Shown here one piece after another: positions 32,782-44,634 of a DNA stretch of 64,000 bases. The stretch lies in assembly GCA_030760725.1 (NCBI GenBank), contig JASWHV010000090.1, forward strand, positions 310,001 through 374,000, given 5' to 3'. Each line of letters starts with the position of its first letter. The stretch's first letter is position 1. The translations under genes and the position numbers were made by a program. This DNA is from Neostapfia colusana (lineage: Eukaryota; Streptophyta; Magnoliopsida; Poales; Poaceae). The notes beneath the pieces were generated by a model. The model was not told where the DNA came from and made no database searches. It saw nothing but the letters and a program-made list of their open reading frames with translations.

Positions 32782-33911
32782 CACCCTGGTCCTTTTATAG
32801 TCCAAGTCCGGGGTGGTTACAATGTGGCTTGGGGCCCGACAGGTGGCCCCAAAGATATCCAAACCCTATACATGGTCTAGGGCTTCGTCCTTTGAGTAGA
32901 GTAGTTGGAGGGGGAGTTAAGTCCCGCTGCCTGGCGTGCTGAGCGCTATATCCATGTGTGAGGCGATGGCGAAGACGTCGTCTTGTCACCACGTCTTTTC
33001 GCCCTGCTTGGGCGGCTTCGTGCCGCTGGGAGGCACTGTACCGCTGTCACGCCTTGTCGTCCCGTCTTATCACCGTAATGGTGAACGGGCAGAGAAAGGA
33101 GGTGTGCGTAGTGCACCATGCTTCTGGGGAAGACGTGAGTCTTGAATGCGAAGCCTGACATCACACTTCTTCCTTGAATTCGTCAACCCATGGCCCACGA
33201 CGGATCGTGGGGCACATGGTGGCTTCGGAGCTCTTATCGACGGGTTTGGAGTCGGGAGACACGTGGCAGCTCCGGACCTCACCTCAGCGAGGAGGCTCGG
33301 ACCGGAGCCCAGGACACGTGTCAGCTCCGGAGCCCTCCTCAGCGGGGAGGAGGCTCTGAGCCAGGAGACCCGTGGCAGCTCCGGATCTCACCTCAGCGGG
33401 GAGGCTGGGACCGGAGCCCAGGGCACGTGTCAGCTCTGGAGCTGTCCTCAGCGGGGAGGAGGCTCTTAGCCTGGAGACACGTGGCAGCTCCGGACCTCAC
33501 CTCAGCGGGGAGGCTCGAAGCAGAGCCCAGGGCACCTGTCAGCTCCGGAGCGATTCTCAGCAGGGAGGAGGCTCTGAGCCTGGAGACACGTGGCAGCTCC
33601 GGACCTCATATTAGCGGGAAGGCTTGGTTCGGAGCCCAGGGCACGTGTCAGCTCCGGAGAACCTCCTTAGCAAGGAGAGAGTTTCGAGCCTAGGGACACG
33701 TGGAAGCTCCGGACCTCACCTTAGTGGGGAGGTTCGGACTGAAACCCAGGGCACGTGTCGGCTCTGGAACTCAAGCGCACATGGCATCCCTAGGGCTGAC
33801 CTCGGTGCCAAGGGCCTGTAGCTACGCCAAGACCTATCTCAGCGGGGAGGCGGGGCCTAGGCTGTGCTTTACCCTCTACGCGTGGGTACCTGGTCTGCAG
33901 GGTACCCATAG
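32782..33911 (-). repeat. 3' LTR of Gypsy-B (main part)
   Basis: Minus-oriented. The TATA box lies on the minus strand in ccttttatagtcc (about 32,790-32,802). About five tandem units of roughly 109 bp run from 33,225 to 33,770, each with CACGTG (33,260, 33,478, 33,587, 33,697; one mutated), as in the 5' LTR. The U3 end is at about 33,911 in ctgcagggtacccata, a degraded form of the expected gtatcgaca. The spacer, with its polypurine-like complement (gtggcctcgggcccat), follows. Confidence 0.8.
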
Positions 33912-34154
33912 TGGCCTCGGGCCCATCTCAGGAGAGGCTACGAGCCCGCAGGTGGGGCCTCCATCTCTCCCACGTGGAGGTTTTGAACCTGCACTTTGGA
34001 AACCGAAGTGGTGGCGAGATTTTTGCGTAGTGGACGAGTGGTTGTACTTGGGAGACGAAAAGGCTGCAAATCCTTAGCATAGTGGCCGTACTCGCAAGTC
34101 AATGCGGCACCGAGTCGTCGTGTCTACCCTTGATTGACGGGTCACGACGATGCA

Positions 34155-34652
34155 CTCGAGGGGTTGCCTCGGGGTAATTACTGCAGCAGCCCATGGGTCG
34201 GTTGCTGCAGGTCTACCGCACCACTCTCCTCGAGAACCGTCGAACATTCCCGAGACGTTACCCGCCTGGCCCCCAGTGTCTGAAGGGTGGACCCGGGTCC
34301 TACTCGTCATTGAGGGAGGCAAGCGCTGGGGCGACGGGCTCGAGGGGTTTCCTTGGGGCACATACTGCGGCAACCAACGGGTTGATCGCTACAGCTCCAT
34401 CGTGTCACTCTCCTTGGGAACCGTCGGACGTTCCCGAGAAGTTACCCGCCTGGCCCCCAGTGTCTGACGGGTGGACTTGGGTCCTACCCATCAATGGGGG
34501 AGGCAAGTGCCGAGGCGTCGTGCTCGAGGGGTTGCCTCGGGGCACTTACCGCGGCTACCAACGGGTTGGTCGCACCGCTCTCCTCCGGAACAGCTGGACG
34601 TTCCGAATAAGTTACCCACCCGACCCCCAATGTCTGACGGGTGGGCCTGGCC
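34155..34652. repeat. Tandem repeat, three units of 184 bp
   Basis: Units begin ctcgaggggttgcctcgggg (34,155), ctcgaggggtttccttgggg (34,339) and ctcgaggggttgcctcgggg (34,523), and each contains gtgtctga(a/c)gggtgg. The third unit is completed after the hAT element (cctacccatcgttggggg at 36,300). Confidence 0.88.
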
Positions 34653-36292
34653 TCAGGCTGGGCGAAATAAACCGAAATCGGACACCGAACGAAAAACGGA
34701 ACCGAAACTGAAAAAACCGGAACCAATCAAACCGGAACTCATTTCGGTTACCATTATCATAAAACCAAACTTTTTTTTGGTTTTTTCAGCCGGTTAACTG
34801 GGTTACCAAAGTATTTTCATAAAAGCCCAACCCATAACAGCCCAGCCCACTAACCTAACCCAAATACCTCCTCACACCTCAGCGCCCAGCCCCCCAGCAG
34901 GGCAGCACCCAGCCACCCACCCGTGACCCGCCGCTCGCGCTCGCCCTCGCAGGCTCGCACAGTCGCCCTACCGAGCCCCGCCGGCGGCTGCCCCTAGCCC
35001 ACCGCCCTGCCACCCCTAGCCCACGGCCCCGCCGCCCGCTGCGGCGCAGCGCCCTAGCACACCACCCCGCCGCCCCCTAAGCCCTAGCAAACCGGCGTCG
35101 GGCGCCATGCGCCCCTGCTGCTCGACGCCGAGCCACCGACTGCCGACTGCCAAGGCTCCTCCACCTGCTCGCTCGGCCCGGCTGCTCAAGTTGAACCGAT
35201 CCTCCATCCAGCAAGCGGTCTCCCTACACCACCGTCCACCGGCCATCGGCTCGCCCCTGCCAGCAGGAAGACCACAGAATCACATATCAGCATGGCAACA
35301 TCCGAGGAGCAAGCTTCTAATAATGTATGTGTCATGCCATTTTGTTGATTCTTTTCTAGTTTAAACTTATTATGCTATTTGAAACTGCGAATGAGTGTCA
35401 AACATATACACTAGTATTTGAATTCTGTGAATCTGGCAAATGGCAATGCACCTATGATACTTGATGGAACTCCACGTATCTTATGTTGAATGTTGCAATC
35501 ATTTATGATAAAGTATTTGCAAGATATGAGGAAGAGGATCCAACCTATACAATTGAGTTATGTGGGGATAGAGGTCCTGGAATTCAGAATGAGTATGATT
35601 GGTCTAATGCCAAAAAGATGGATGAATTTCTTGGTCATTTTTATGATATTACTCTTTTGGTTTTCTCTACCCTAAATTGGATTGCCAATGAATTCTTTCA
35701 TGAGACTGGTTAGATCAAGGTACTGTTGTGAGATTGGGCTGATAGTGAGGACCTTTTGCGCCAATCAATGGCTAAAAGAATGAAGGATAAATATGACAAG
35801 TATTGGGGCAATCTTGCAAATCACTTACATCTTTACTTGTTTTTGTTCTATTTCAGAATCAATTGCAGAGCATAAAGCTAAAAGGGCTGAGAAGACTACT
35901 GAATTTGTTTTGTAATTTCCATGAATTGATGTGATTTTGTATTGAGCTTGGAAAATAAAAGTGTGCGAAATTGACTATTTTTGTACTTGAGTTAAAACTG
36001 TTATTTATGGATTCCGATGTTTTGTTTTATGAAATCTGTAATTCTAAATGATATATTCAATTTTTGTTATGTTTATGTGATTTTCCCTGTACTGCATGAC
36101 TGCCTATACTGAGATGGGTTAAACTTCGTTTTTTTTGTTAATCGAAAACCAAAACCAGAATTTCTGTTTAACCGGGAGGCTGATTTTCAATTTTTCGTGA
36201 CCAATTTCGGTTCCTGTTTCACAAAAACCGAACTTCACCAGAAACCGAAAAACTGAACCGAAAGGTTTTGGTTAGCCGGTTGCCTAGCCTGA
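34653..36292 (+). mobile_element. hAT transposon, internally deleted (1.64 kb)
   Basis: The termini are inverted repeats TCAGGCTGGGC and GCCTAGCCTGA (one mismatch). Many aaccgaa/ccggttt subterminal motifs occur at both ends, as in Ac-like elements. The flanks cctggcc (34,646-34,652) and cctaggcc (36,293-36,300) fit an 8 bp duplication with one base lost on the left. It interrupts the third unit of the 184 bp repeat, which fixes its position. Inside are a short first exon with ATG at 35,292 followed by a GT donor, and part of a transposase exon. Confidence 0.85.
35483..35835 (+). pseudogene. hAT transposase fragment
   Basis: The frame encodes FARYEEEDPTYTIEL, WSNAKKMDEFLGHFYDITLL and WIANEFFHETG, then after a stop SMAKRMKDKYDKYWGN. 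This is the RNase H-fold part (DUF4413-type region) of plant hAT transposases of the BED-zinc-finger/RICESLEEPER group. The BED finger upstream and the C-terminal dimerisation domain are missing, so the element can only have moved with an outside transposase. Confidence 0.85.
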
Positions 36293-37332
36293 CCTAGGCC
36301 CTACCCATCGTTGGGGGAGGCGAGTGGCCCGTGGCGTGCAGCAGTGGAAGCCCAATTGTCGCACCTGTTGCCCCGCTAGAGGTTGTGGATGTGTATAAAA
36401 GGAGCTCTTTCGGTGCTGGGTGGTTTTCTCTTTCATCATGCGGCATTTGTCCTCCTCTTGTGCACTGGAAGCCTCCGTTTCCTAGCACCTCTCGTCCACC
36501 TTATGCCTTTACACCAGTAGCTTTCTTAATCCACTTTTGCGAGATGTTCATGTGTGTGCGGCCTTCGGTGCGGCTCCCCAAGGCATCATTCTCCTTGACG
36601 GTCCCAGATAGAAGCACAAGCCATCCAAATGGCATGTCGATGGTAAGGGAAGCCATCGGGGACAAGATCCTCGATCCGCAAGGTGTCTCTACGCCAGTGC
36701 TGGGGGGTATCAGATGCCTGACAGAGGAAGGCCTGACCTCCCTGGACTTCATCTCCTTTCGGTGCCGGCAGATCGCGCTTGTCTGGCAAGGCGTTTAGGC
36801 GACATGCCCCACATGACATTGGGCGTTGTTGTGGACAACCATGTCTACCCCCGATGAAGTTTGACCCACACAATACTGGATGTCACCGTCATCCCTGTGC
36901 AGCAGATCCGTGATGCCTTAGGAGAACTGAGGTGTTAGACTGATACATTTGCTGGCTATCCTTGGGCTTGTAGCAGGTGACCGTCTCTCTATGCAGAGGT
37001 TGGCCTTGAGGACAACCAAGTATGCCATGGAGCATAAGATTGCTTGCCTTGTAGCTACTAGGTTCCTCAATTGCCTTGTATCCCTTTTGTATGCCGGAAC
37101 TCTGTCATTAATGAAGACTCTTTATTTCAAGTCTTGTGTGTTGAGTTATTGATGTAAACTTCGGACACTTGGTAGCACAAAGGTGCGGCATGACTTGGGC
37201 GAAGTAGGTAGCTCTGTGCCGATGTCCCGAGCTTGTTACCCCGGGTCCTTAGCAGCGTAAGGGCCCATGGTGCTCCGGTAGTGTGGCTACTACTCCTTCC
37301 AGGTCCTTAGCAGCGCAAGGACCCAAGGGAAG

Positions 37333-39059
37333 TGAAAGTGCATCCAGGTAATTCCCGTGGATTTTGGTTGATTGATGACGACAATTAAGATACTAATAAG
37401 TTTCTACTGAGTATGAGCACAGGTGTTTATCAAAGAAATGCATATGGAGTCTCTCAAGAAGCAAAAGGAAAAGACGAAGACTTGGAAGAGTAGAAAATAG
37501 AATTTTCTATTAATTTTCACATTTTCTAGTCATGTACTAGGTCTTCTCTTTTAGAGTGCTTGAGAATCATTAGAGAGCTCAAACGAAGGGTAGAAAGTTA
37601 GAATCATAAGACGAAGGAGTCATAGACATGAAGAAAAGGGGAGACCGGACTTGTCTGGACAACTGGCCGGACTAGTCCGTTCAGATCCGGACTAATCCGT
37701 TTTGGACCGGATAAAAAGTCTTTGAGTTAGTTCGGACTTGTCCGTTCAAGGCCGGACTAGTCCGTTGTTGTGTGAGTCTGAGCCGGTATGAGACTAAGTC
37801 TCAGAAGGCCGGACTAGTCCGCCCAAGAGGCCGGACTAGTCCGCTAAGCGGACTAAGCCGCTAAGGACCGGAGAAGAAGTCTCTGAGTGCCATCGGACTA
37901 GTCCGCTCCACAGGCCGGACTAGTCCGATCTTTACAGACTAGTCCGAATTAGGATGGAACAAAGGTTCCTGTGTGAGCTCGGACTAGTCCGAGGTTGGCT
38001 GGACTAGTCCGCAGCTCCAGTTGAGAGAGTTTTTAGACTAAGTCTGGTAACACCGGACTAGTCCGCCCTATGGGTCGGACTAGTCCACCCTTACCAGACT
38101 AGTCCGTTCTCATGCGGAACAAAGGTTCCTGATTGAGATCGGACTAGTCCGCTCTTGGCCGGACTAGTCCGGGGATTCATGACCGTTTGAATCCAACGGT
38201 CACTAAAACTTTATTTGGTAACCTGTGACGTGAGTGGTCCCTCAAGATCGGACTAGTCCGCGGTTGGGACCGGACTAGTCTGGACTTTAGTTGGTAACGG
38301 CTAAATGTCGGGATTTCTATAAAAGGAGACCCCCCGGTTGAGAATTGAATATACACGAACCTAAGCGCTGAAAACTCATTCCTAGAGCTCTTCTAAGCCT
38401 CTTTCCTCACATTCTAGACCCCTAAGATTGGATCTTAAGGTGTTAGTGGTTTTTGTGAGAGGAAAGACGTGGTGATCGACGTTTGAGCTCTCGGTTTGAT
38501 TCCTTGCACTCTAACTGTTATTTTGAGTTTTTAACAGTTGTACTTTGAAATACTTGGTTGGTGTAGGGAGCCTCAAAGTGTGAGTAGCCCCTAAGATCAT
38601 TGTATTCACATTCGATTGATAGTGAGAAAGTCCGGGCTTGATCTTGGTGATCGCTCGGTGAGGGAAGGGTTGGAAAAGACCCGGTCCTGGGTGGACTCCT
38701 CAACGAGGACGTAGATTCCTGTGTGGAATCAAACCTCGGGATAAATCGTGTCTCTTGGTCTCTCTACTATTTCAATTGCTCACTAGAATTACTTGTCAAG
38801 CTTTCATTGTGTTATTTCTCACAAATTGTTCTATTATTCTGCAATCTAATCATTCTCAACTAATTAGTGATATCATTTGACTACCACATATTTTCCGCTC
38901 AAACAAACTTAAAAGGAAACCTAAAACACAAATTAGGCTTAGACCGAACTAGTCCGACCTCAAACCGGACTAGTCTGGGCTGCTCTGGTTTTATCCGCTG
39001 TTTATTTGAATTTCAGGTTTTATTAGCCTATTCACCCCCCCCCCTCTAGGCAACTTTCA
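37333..39059 (+). mobile_element. Solo LTR of a Sirevirus, 1,727 bp, with a palindrome array
   Basis: It starts TGAAAGTGCATCC and ends GGCAACTTTCA. It is flanked by ggaag at 37,328-37,332 and 39,060-39,064. The terminal sequence cacccccccccctctagg resembles the C-run end of the Sirevirus LTR at 8,130. TATAAAAG is at 38,318-38,325. Between 37,640 and 38,285 (and again at 38,940-38,980) there are about 20 copies of CGGACTAGTCCG or one-step variants. No internal domain or second LTR is present, so it arose by LTR-LTR recombination. Confidence 0.93.
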
Positions 39060-39064
39060 GGAAG

Positions 39065-39775
39065 TTCGACCCTTGTCTTCAGCTTGTTCCAGGGATACAC
39101 GTGGCATCTCCAGACCTCACCTCAGCGGGGAGACTCGGTCTGGAGCCCAGGGCACATGTCAGCCCCGAAACTCTTCTTAGCAGGGTGAAGGCTCTAAGCC
39201 TAGAGACACGTGGCAGCTTCGAACTTCGCCTTAGTGGGGAGGCTCGGACCGGAGCCCAGGGAACGTGTGAGCTCCGGAGCTTTCCTCAGCAGGGAGGAGG
39301 CTCTGAGCCAGGAGACACGTGGCAGCTCCGGAATTAACCTCAGCGGGGAGGCTCGGACCGGAGCCCGGGCACGTGTGAGCTCCGGAGCTTTCCTCAGCAG
39401 GGAGGAGGTTCTAAGGCTAGAGACACGTGGCAGCTCCGGACCTCGCCTTAGCGGGAAGGCTTGGTCCGGAGCCTAGGGCACGTGTGAGCTCCGGAGCTTT
39501 CCTCAGCAGGGAGGGGGCTCTGAACCAGGAGACACGTGGCAGCTCCAGATCTCATCTCAGCGGGGAGGCTCGGACCGGAGCCCAGGGCACGTGTGAGCTC
39601 TGGAGCTTTCCTCAGCAGGGAAGAGGCTCTGAGCCTAGAGACACGTGGCAGCTCCGGACCTCACCTTAGTAGGAAGGCTTGGTCCGTAGCCCAGGGCACG
39701 TGTGAGCTCTAGAACTCAAGCGCACGTGGTAGCCCCAGGGTTGACCTTAGGACCAAGGACATGTGGCCTTGTCCG
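39065..39775 (-). repeat. Tandem repeats in the Gypsy-B spacer, about six units of 110 bp
   Basis: These are the same unit as in the Gypsy-B LTR U3 (gagacacgtggcagctccgg alternating with gggcacgtgtgagctccgg), each with one or two CACGTG cores. They lie next to the 3' end of pol, not in an LTR, so the LTR-type repeat also occurs inside the element. Gypsy-A shows the same at 29,280-29,395. Confidence 0.8.
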
Positions 39776-40029
39776 TTTACATTTGATATGCATGTGTAAG
39801 CACAAACTGTAAAGGGAGACTGCACAGGGTAAGACATAATTTTCTCATTTCAAGCTTCCTTCATAGGAGGAAACAAGCCGTACAAGAATGCAGCGACCCG
39901 TTCCGGATGATGAGACTAGCAGGACTCCTCCGGGGCTTAGTTGTTCTAAGAGCTGTTCCTAGACACTATGAAACAATTTCAGAGAAAATAAAACCTTACT
40001 GCTGTGCTAAGGATAGAACTTACGGAAGT

Positions 40030-43000
40030 GTTCTATGTTCCATGGATTGGGTAGAGATACCCCATACTCCGTGGCTAGTCGGACGTACCCGAGGCGGCAT
40101 ACTTGTGTCGCTCATAAGGGATCCTCCCAGCTGGGGGAGAATTTGTTCCCCCCTTCTTCAGAAAGGATTCGTCAAAGCACCATGTCGCCCACCTCGAGCT
40201 ATCTTCTCTGCACAAACCGCTGCTGATAACGCCGGAGCGCTTGTCGGTATCGCGCATTTCAAGCAGCTTCTTGCCACCTTCGCTCATCAACAAGGTTGAT
40301 ATCTTCATGCCGGAGATGATCCTGCGTGGTTTCGTCGTATGCTTGGACACGGGATGAGCCCATGGTGATTTCCGGGGGCGGGGCCGGGGGGGGTGACGGC
40401 CTCAGCCCCATACACAAGGAAGAAGGGTGTTTCCTTTGTCGAGCGATTGAGGGACGTCCGACTAGCCCACAATGCACACGGAAGCTCTTCAACCCAATTT
40501 ACACCATGGTTCTTCAAGCTGTTGTAGGTGCGTGTTTTGAGTCCCCTGAGTATCTCGGCGTTTGCTCTTTCGAATTGGTCGTTACTCTCTGGATGAGCAA
40601 TAGAAGCATAGCAAACTTGGATGTCGAGGTCTTCGCAGTAGCCTTGGAACACTGCACTGCTGAACTGGGTCCCGTTGTCAGCGATGATTCTGTTCGGGAC
40701 CCCAAAACTGGCAGATGATTGACTTGATGAACTTGATTGCTGGCTACTTGTTGATAGTTACCACAGGGGTAGCTTCCGGCCACTTGGTGAACTTGTCTAC
40801 GGCGACGTAGAGGTACCGGTACCCTCCGACGGATCTAGAGAATGGTCCCAAGATGTTGAGCTCCCACACAGCGAAGGGCCATGAGGGCGGAATCATCTGC
40901 AACGTCTGCACTGGTGTGTGGATATGTTTAGCGTGAAACTGGCACACCTTGCATCTTTTGACCAGGTTGACGGCATCCTAGAGCACTGTCGGCCAGTAAA
41001 AGCCATGTCGGAAGACATTACCGACTAGTGTGCGGGAAGATGCATGGTCCTCGCACTCATCTCCATGGATCTCTGCAAGCAGGTTGCAGCCCTCCTCTCG
41101 GGTTATGCACCGCAAGAAGACACCATCAGTGCCACGTCGGTAGAGATCCCCTTCTACCAGTGTGTATCTCTTAGCCAACCGAGCGATCCCTTCAGCGAAT
41201 ACACGTTCATCGGGAAGAAAATTGTCTTTCAAGTAGTCTCGGATCTCCGTGATCCAAGCGTCGGGACCTACTTGAGCACTTGGATCTTGAGCACGGGTTG
41301 CACGGAGTCCTCGGTGACGCTTACGATCCTTGGCAGGCGCTATGGTAGCAGGGCTGCCGGGACCGCCAGCTTTGAGGTGCTGATCTCGCCCCCTTCGCCT
41401 GGTACGGCCAGCCAGGCGGTAGGTCGCAGCAACTTCCTTTCAAAGACCCCCTCAGGTACCGGAGCCCAAGTGGAAGCCTTCGTTGACAGGTCGTCGGCTA
41501 TTGTGTTATTGGTGCGGGGAACATTCCACAAATCCAAGGATAGGAACTCCTTCTCCAATTTTTGTACCTTGAGGAGATAGGCCGCAAGCTGCGGGTCGTT
41601 GCAGCAGCACTCTCCCTTAACTTGCTTGATGATCAACTGAGAATCACCCTTGACCAACAAATGTTGGACGCCAAGAGATAGCGCGGTCTTTAACCCGAAG
41701 ATGAAAGATTCATACTCCGCCATGTTGTTGGTCACCTTGAAGTCAAGTCGCACCATGTACTTGAACTGCTCTCCGGTTGGTGTAGGGAGCATAACCCCCA
41801 CTCTGCCTCCTTGCTTGCGCGAGGAGCCGTCGGAGAAGAGAGTCCAACAAGGCCTAGTGAAGACCGGAGCTCTAGGCTCTGGTTCACCGATGTCTTGGCC
41901 CCCTAGCTGGCATTGTGGTGGTGTACAATCTGCCACGAAGTCAGCTAGCGCATGACTCTTCACCGCATGGCGCAGTAAGAAGTCCATCTTGAACTTCGCC
42001 AGCTCCGCAGCCCATTTAGCTATGTTTCCAGTTGCATTGGGGCTGTGGAGGACGGTTCTCAGCGGGTATGAGGTAACCACAAAGATCTTGTGAGCTTGGA
42101 AGTAGTGGCGCGGCTTCCTTGAAGCAACGAGGACTGCATAGAGCAGCTCGTGCACCTCGAGATATCTTGTCTTGGCACCGTGGAGGACCTCACTGATGAA
42201 GTAGACCGGACGCTGGATAGTTCGTACCCTTCGGGAGGGGTCGTATGCATCCTCTTGTAGTGGTCCGGGACTCGGGGGCCCCGACCCCCAGGTCCGGGAC
42301 TACACCCTGAGAGATCGAACCCAGATGCGCACTAGTCGTCAGGTCTAGATGGTTGAGACCCAACTAGATCTTCTCGGGGAGGTCCGGGACTCGGGGCCCC
42401 CAGGCCCCCGGGTCCGGGACTGCATTCCGGGAGCTCGGACCCGGATATGCATTGATCACCAGGTTTGACTATTTGGGACCTGATTATCTCCCCATCCCTA
42501 GGGTCTCCCGCGGAGTCCGAGCCCTGGGGCTTTAGACCAACGGCAGCAGGAGCCTTGTCTGGGACTTGAGGTCGATGGAGTTCTGGCCGCTCCGCAACTA
42601 GAACCATGCTCACGACATCAGTTGTAACAACGATGTAGAGAAGTAGAGACTCGCCTTGTAGAGGCCACCATGATCGGCAGCGTTGTGAGGAACTTCTTTA
42701 TCTTATGGGACGCCTCATCTGCCTCCTCGGTCCATACAAATGGACAGGATTTACGCAGAAGCTTGAAGAACGAAGAGCCCACTCAGCCAATCTAGAGATA
42801 AACCGACTAAGCACATCTAAGCATCCAGTAAGCTTCTGCACGTCCTTGATGCGGGCAGGGGGCCACATCAGTTTTATCGCCTTAATCTTCTTTGGGTTAG
42901 CTTCGATTCCTCGGTGTGAGACCAAGAAACTGAGCAGCTTCCCGACAGAGACCCCGAAGACACACTTGTTTGGGTTCAACTTCGTGCGTGTCGAACACAG

Positions 43001-44633
43001 TCTATCGAAGACTAGGGCTAGGTTGTCGAGCAAAGATGCTTGCGACTTAACCTTCACTACGATGTCATCGACATAAACCTCTACTAGGTACCAAATGAGG
43101 ATCCTAAATGTTTTGTGCATTGCACGGATAAAAGTGGGGAGGGCATTCTTAAGACCATAAGGCATGGACACTTAGCAGTATAGACCATCTACTGTGATGA
43201 AGACGGTATGCTATTCATCTTACCTAGACATAGGTATTTGGTGGAAACCTGAATATGCGTCTACGAAATACAGTAGATCACAACCGGATGTAGAATCGAC
43301 TATTTGATCTATTCGAGGGAGAGGAAACGGATCCTTTGGACATGCCTTATTGAGGGTGGTGTAGTAGATGCACCTGCTTAGCTTCCTGCCAGCCTTGGGG
43401 ACGACAACAGGGTTGGCCAACCATTGCGGATTGTGGACCTCTCGGATGAAGCCAGCATCGAGCAACTTCTTTATTTCTTCACGGATGAAGTCTTGCCTCT
43501 CGATGGATTGCTTCCGAGGCTTCTGTTGTACCGACCCGGTGTCGGGGTGGATCTTTAGTTGGTGCTCAATCACCTCCCTGGGGATCCCACGCATTTCTGA
43601 CGGTTGTCATGCAAACACGTCGACATTCGCCCGGAGGAAGGTGACGAGCGCGTCTTCCTATTTGTCACCCAGGCCCCCGGTGATTCTGGTGGTCTGGGCG
43701 ACTTCAGGACTGACTTGGACGACCTTGACTGATATGTCTTCGCCGTCTGAGGGCTGCACACGGGGTGCAGATGTCATCCCTCGCTGATGCATACTTGCAG
43801 GCGGCCGGCTAGCTTCAGTGTGACCGGAAGCGTCCTCCTATGCTGCTGCCAGTGCCTGTAGCTTTTCCAGCGTTGAGACAGTCGCGGTGCGGTCACCGTG
43901 GATCTTGAGGACGCCACTCGGGGTTGGCATCTTTAGGACCAAGTAGCCGTAGTAGGCTATCGCCATGAACCGGTACAGGGTCGGCCTGCCAATTATGGCA
44001 TTAAAGGGGAGGCTAACCTATGCAACATCGAAGACGACGCTTTCCGTACGATAGTTCTCATGCGTCCCGAATGTCACCGGGAGGGAGATGCTACTGCACG
44101 AGAATATTGGGCCTCGGCCTACCCCTGAGAACGGTCTCGAGGGGGTAATATGGGACATAGGGATTTGCAGCTTCTTGAAGGCGGCGAGGCTGATAACACT
44201 GAGAGACGCCACGCCATCGATCAACACGTGGTAGAGTTTCACGTTGGAGATGGTCAGGGCAACGAGGAGGGGCAGCTGCCCGGTGCCTGTCATGTTCTTG
44301 GGGCAATTGGAGGCGTCGAAGCTGATCGGCGTCTCCATCTACTTACGATGTGGCGCCGGCCCGAGGATTGGAGCAGCTGCCGCCACTGCTCGACGCAGGA
44401 TCTTGATAGCTCGCCTGGACAAGACATCAAAAGAACCCTCGTACATCACGCAGAGAGTGTCGGTCTTTTGGTTGCCGGCTTGGTCAGACCTTCCCAATCT
44501 GGAGCGGGAGGTAGTCTCGTCGTCTGCCGCCTAGAGACAACGGCGAGTTGGGCGAGAAGGCTCGCCGTGGAAGGTGATGTTCTCCATGGTTGCGAGGAGA
44601 GCGCGGAAAAGCCCCCCTACCTAGCGCACCAAA
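40030..44633 (-). pseudogene. Gypsy-B coding region: protease, RT, RNase H, integrase (broken, no gag)
   Basis: Read on the minus strand. A start at about 44,588 (MENITFHGE) is followed after a stop by the protease remnant 44,338-44,018, whose active site has become DGVAS instead of DGGAG. RT runs at 43,594-43,220 (YTTLNKACPKDPFPLPRIDQ) and 43,171-42,698 (SMPYGLKNALPTFIRAMHKT, YVDD). A Pro-rich linker follows (42,613-42,240), then RNase H at 42,155-41,340 (WTLFSDGSSRKQGGRVGVML, NNMAEYESF). Integrase lies at 41,232-40,075 (CQFHAKHIHTP, WELNILGPFSRSVGG, SNDQFERANAE) in several frames. The C-terminus PWNIEHLRKFY-like end is at about 40,030. Many stops and frameshifts are present. The gag domain is deleted. 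Confidence 0.85.
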
Positions 44634-44634
44634 T

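Larger units (their letters stand above)
33912..37332 (-). other. Gypsy-B 3' spacer, left part, with a triplicated 184 bp repeat
   Basis: No coding that I recognise. Three head-to-tail units start at ctcgag 34,155, 34,339 and 34,523 (period 184 bp); the third is split by the hAT element. From 36,293 to 37,332 the sequence is unclassified. It includes a TATAAAAGG at about 36,395-36,403 on the plus strand and short repeats of the form ccttagcagcg(c/t)aagg (37,248 and 37,305). It may be spacer of Gypsy-B or the remains of another inserted LTR. Confidence 0.5.

Noticed and set aside
36331..36798. 155-codon ORF as a possible host gene
   Set aside because: No recognisable domain, no splice context, lies in repeat spacer; length is within chance for this composition.
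37640..38285. Regularly recurring CGGACTAGTCCG as a CRISPR-like array
   Set aside because: Spacing is irregular, the repeats are only 12 bp palindromes, and the array lies in a plant LTR with a 5 bp target duplication.
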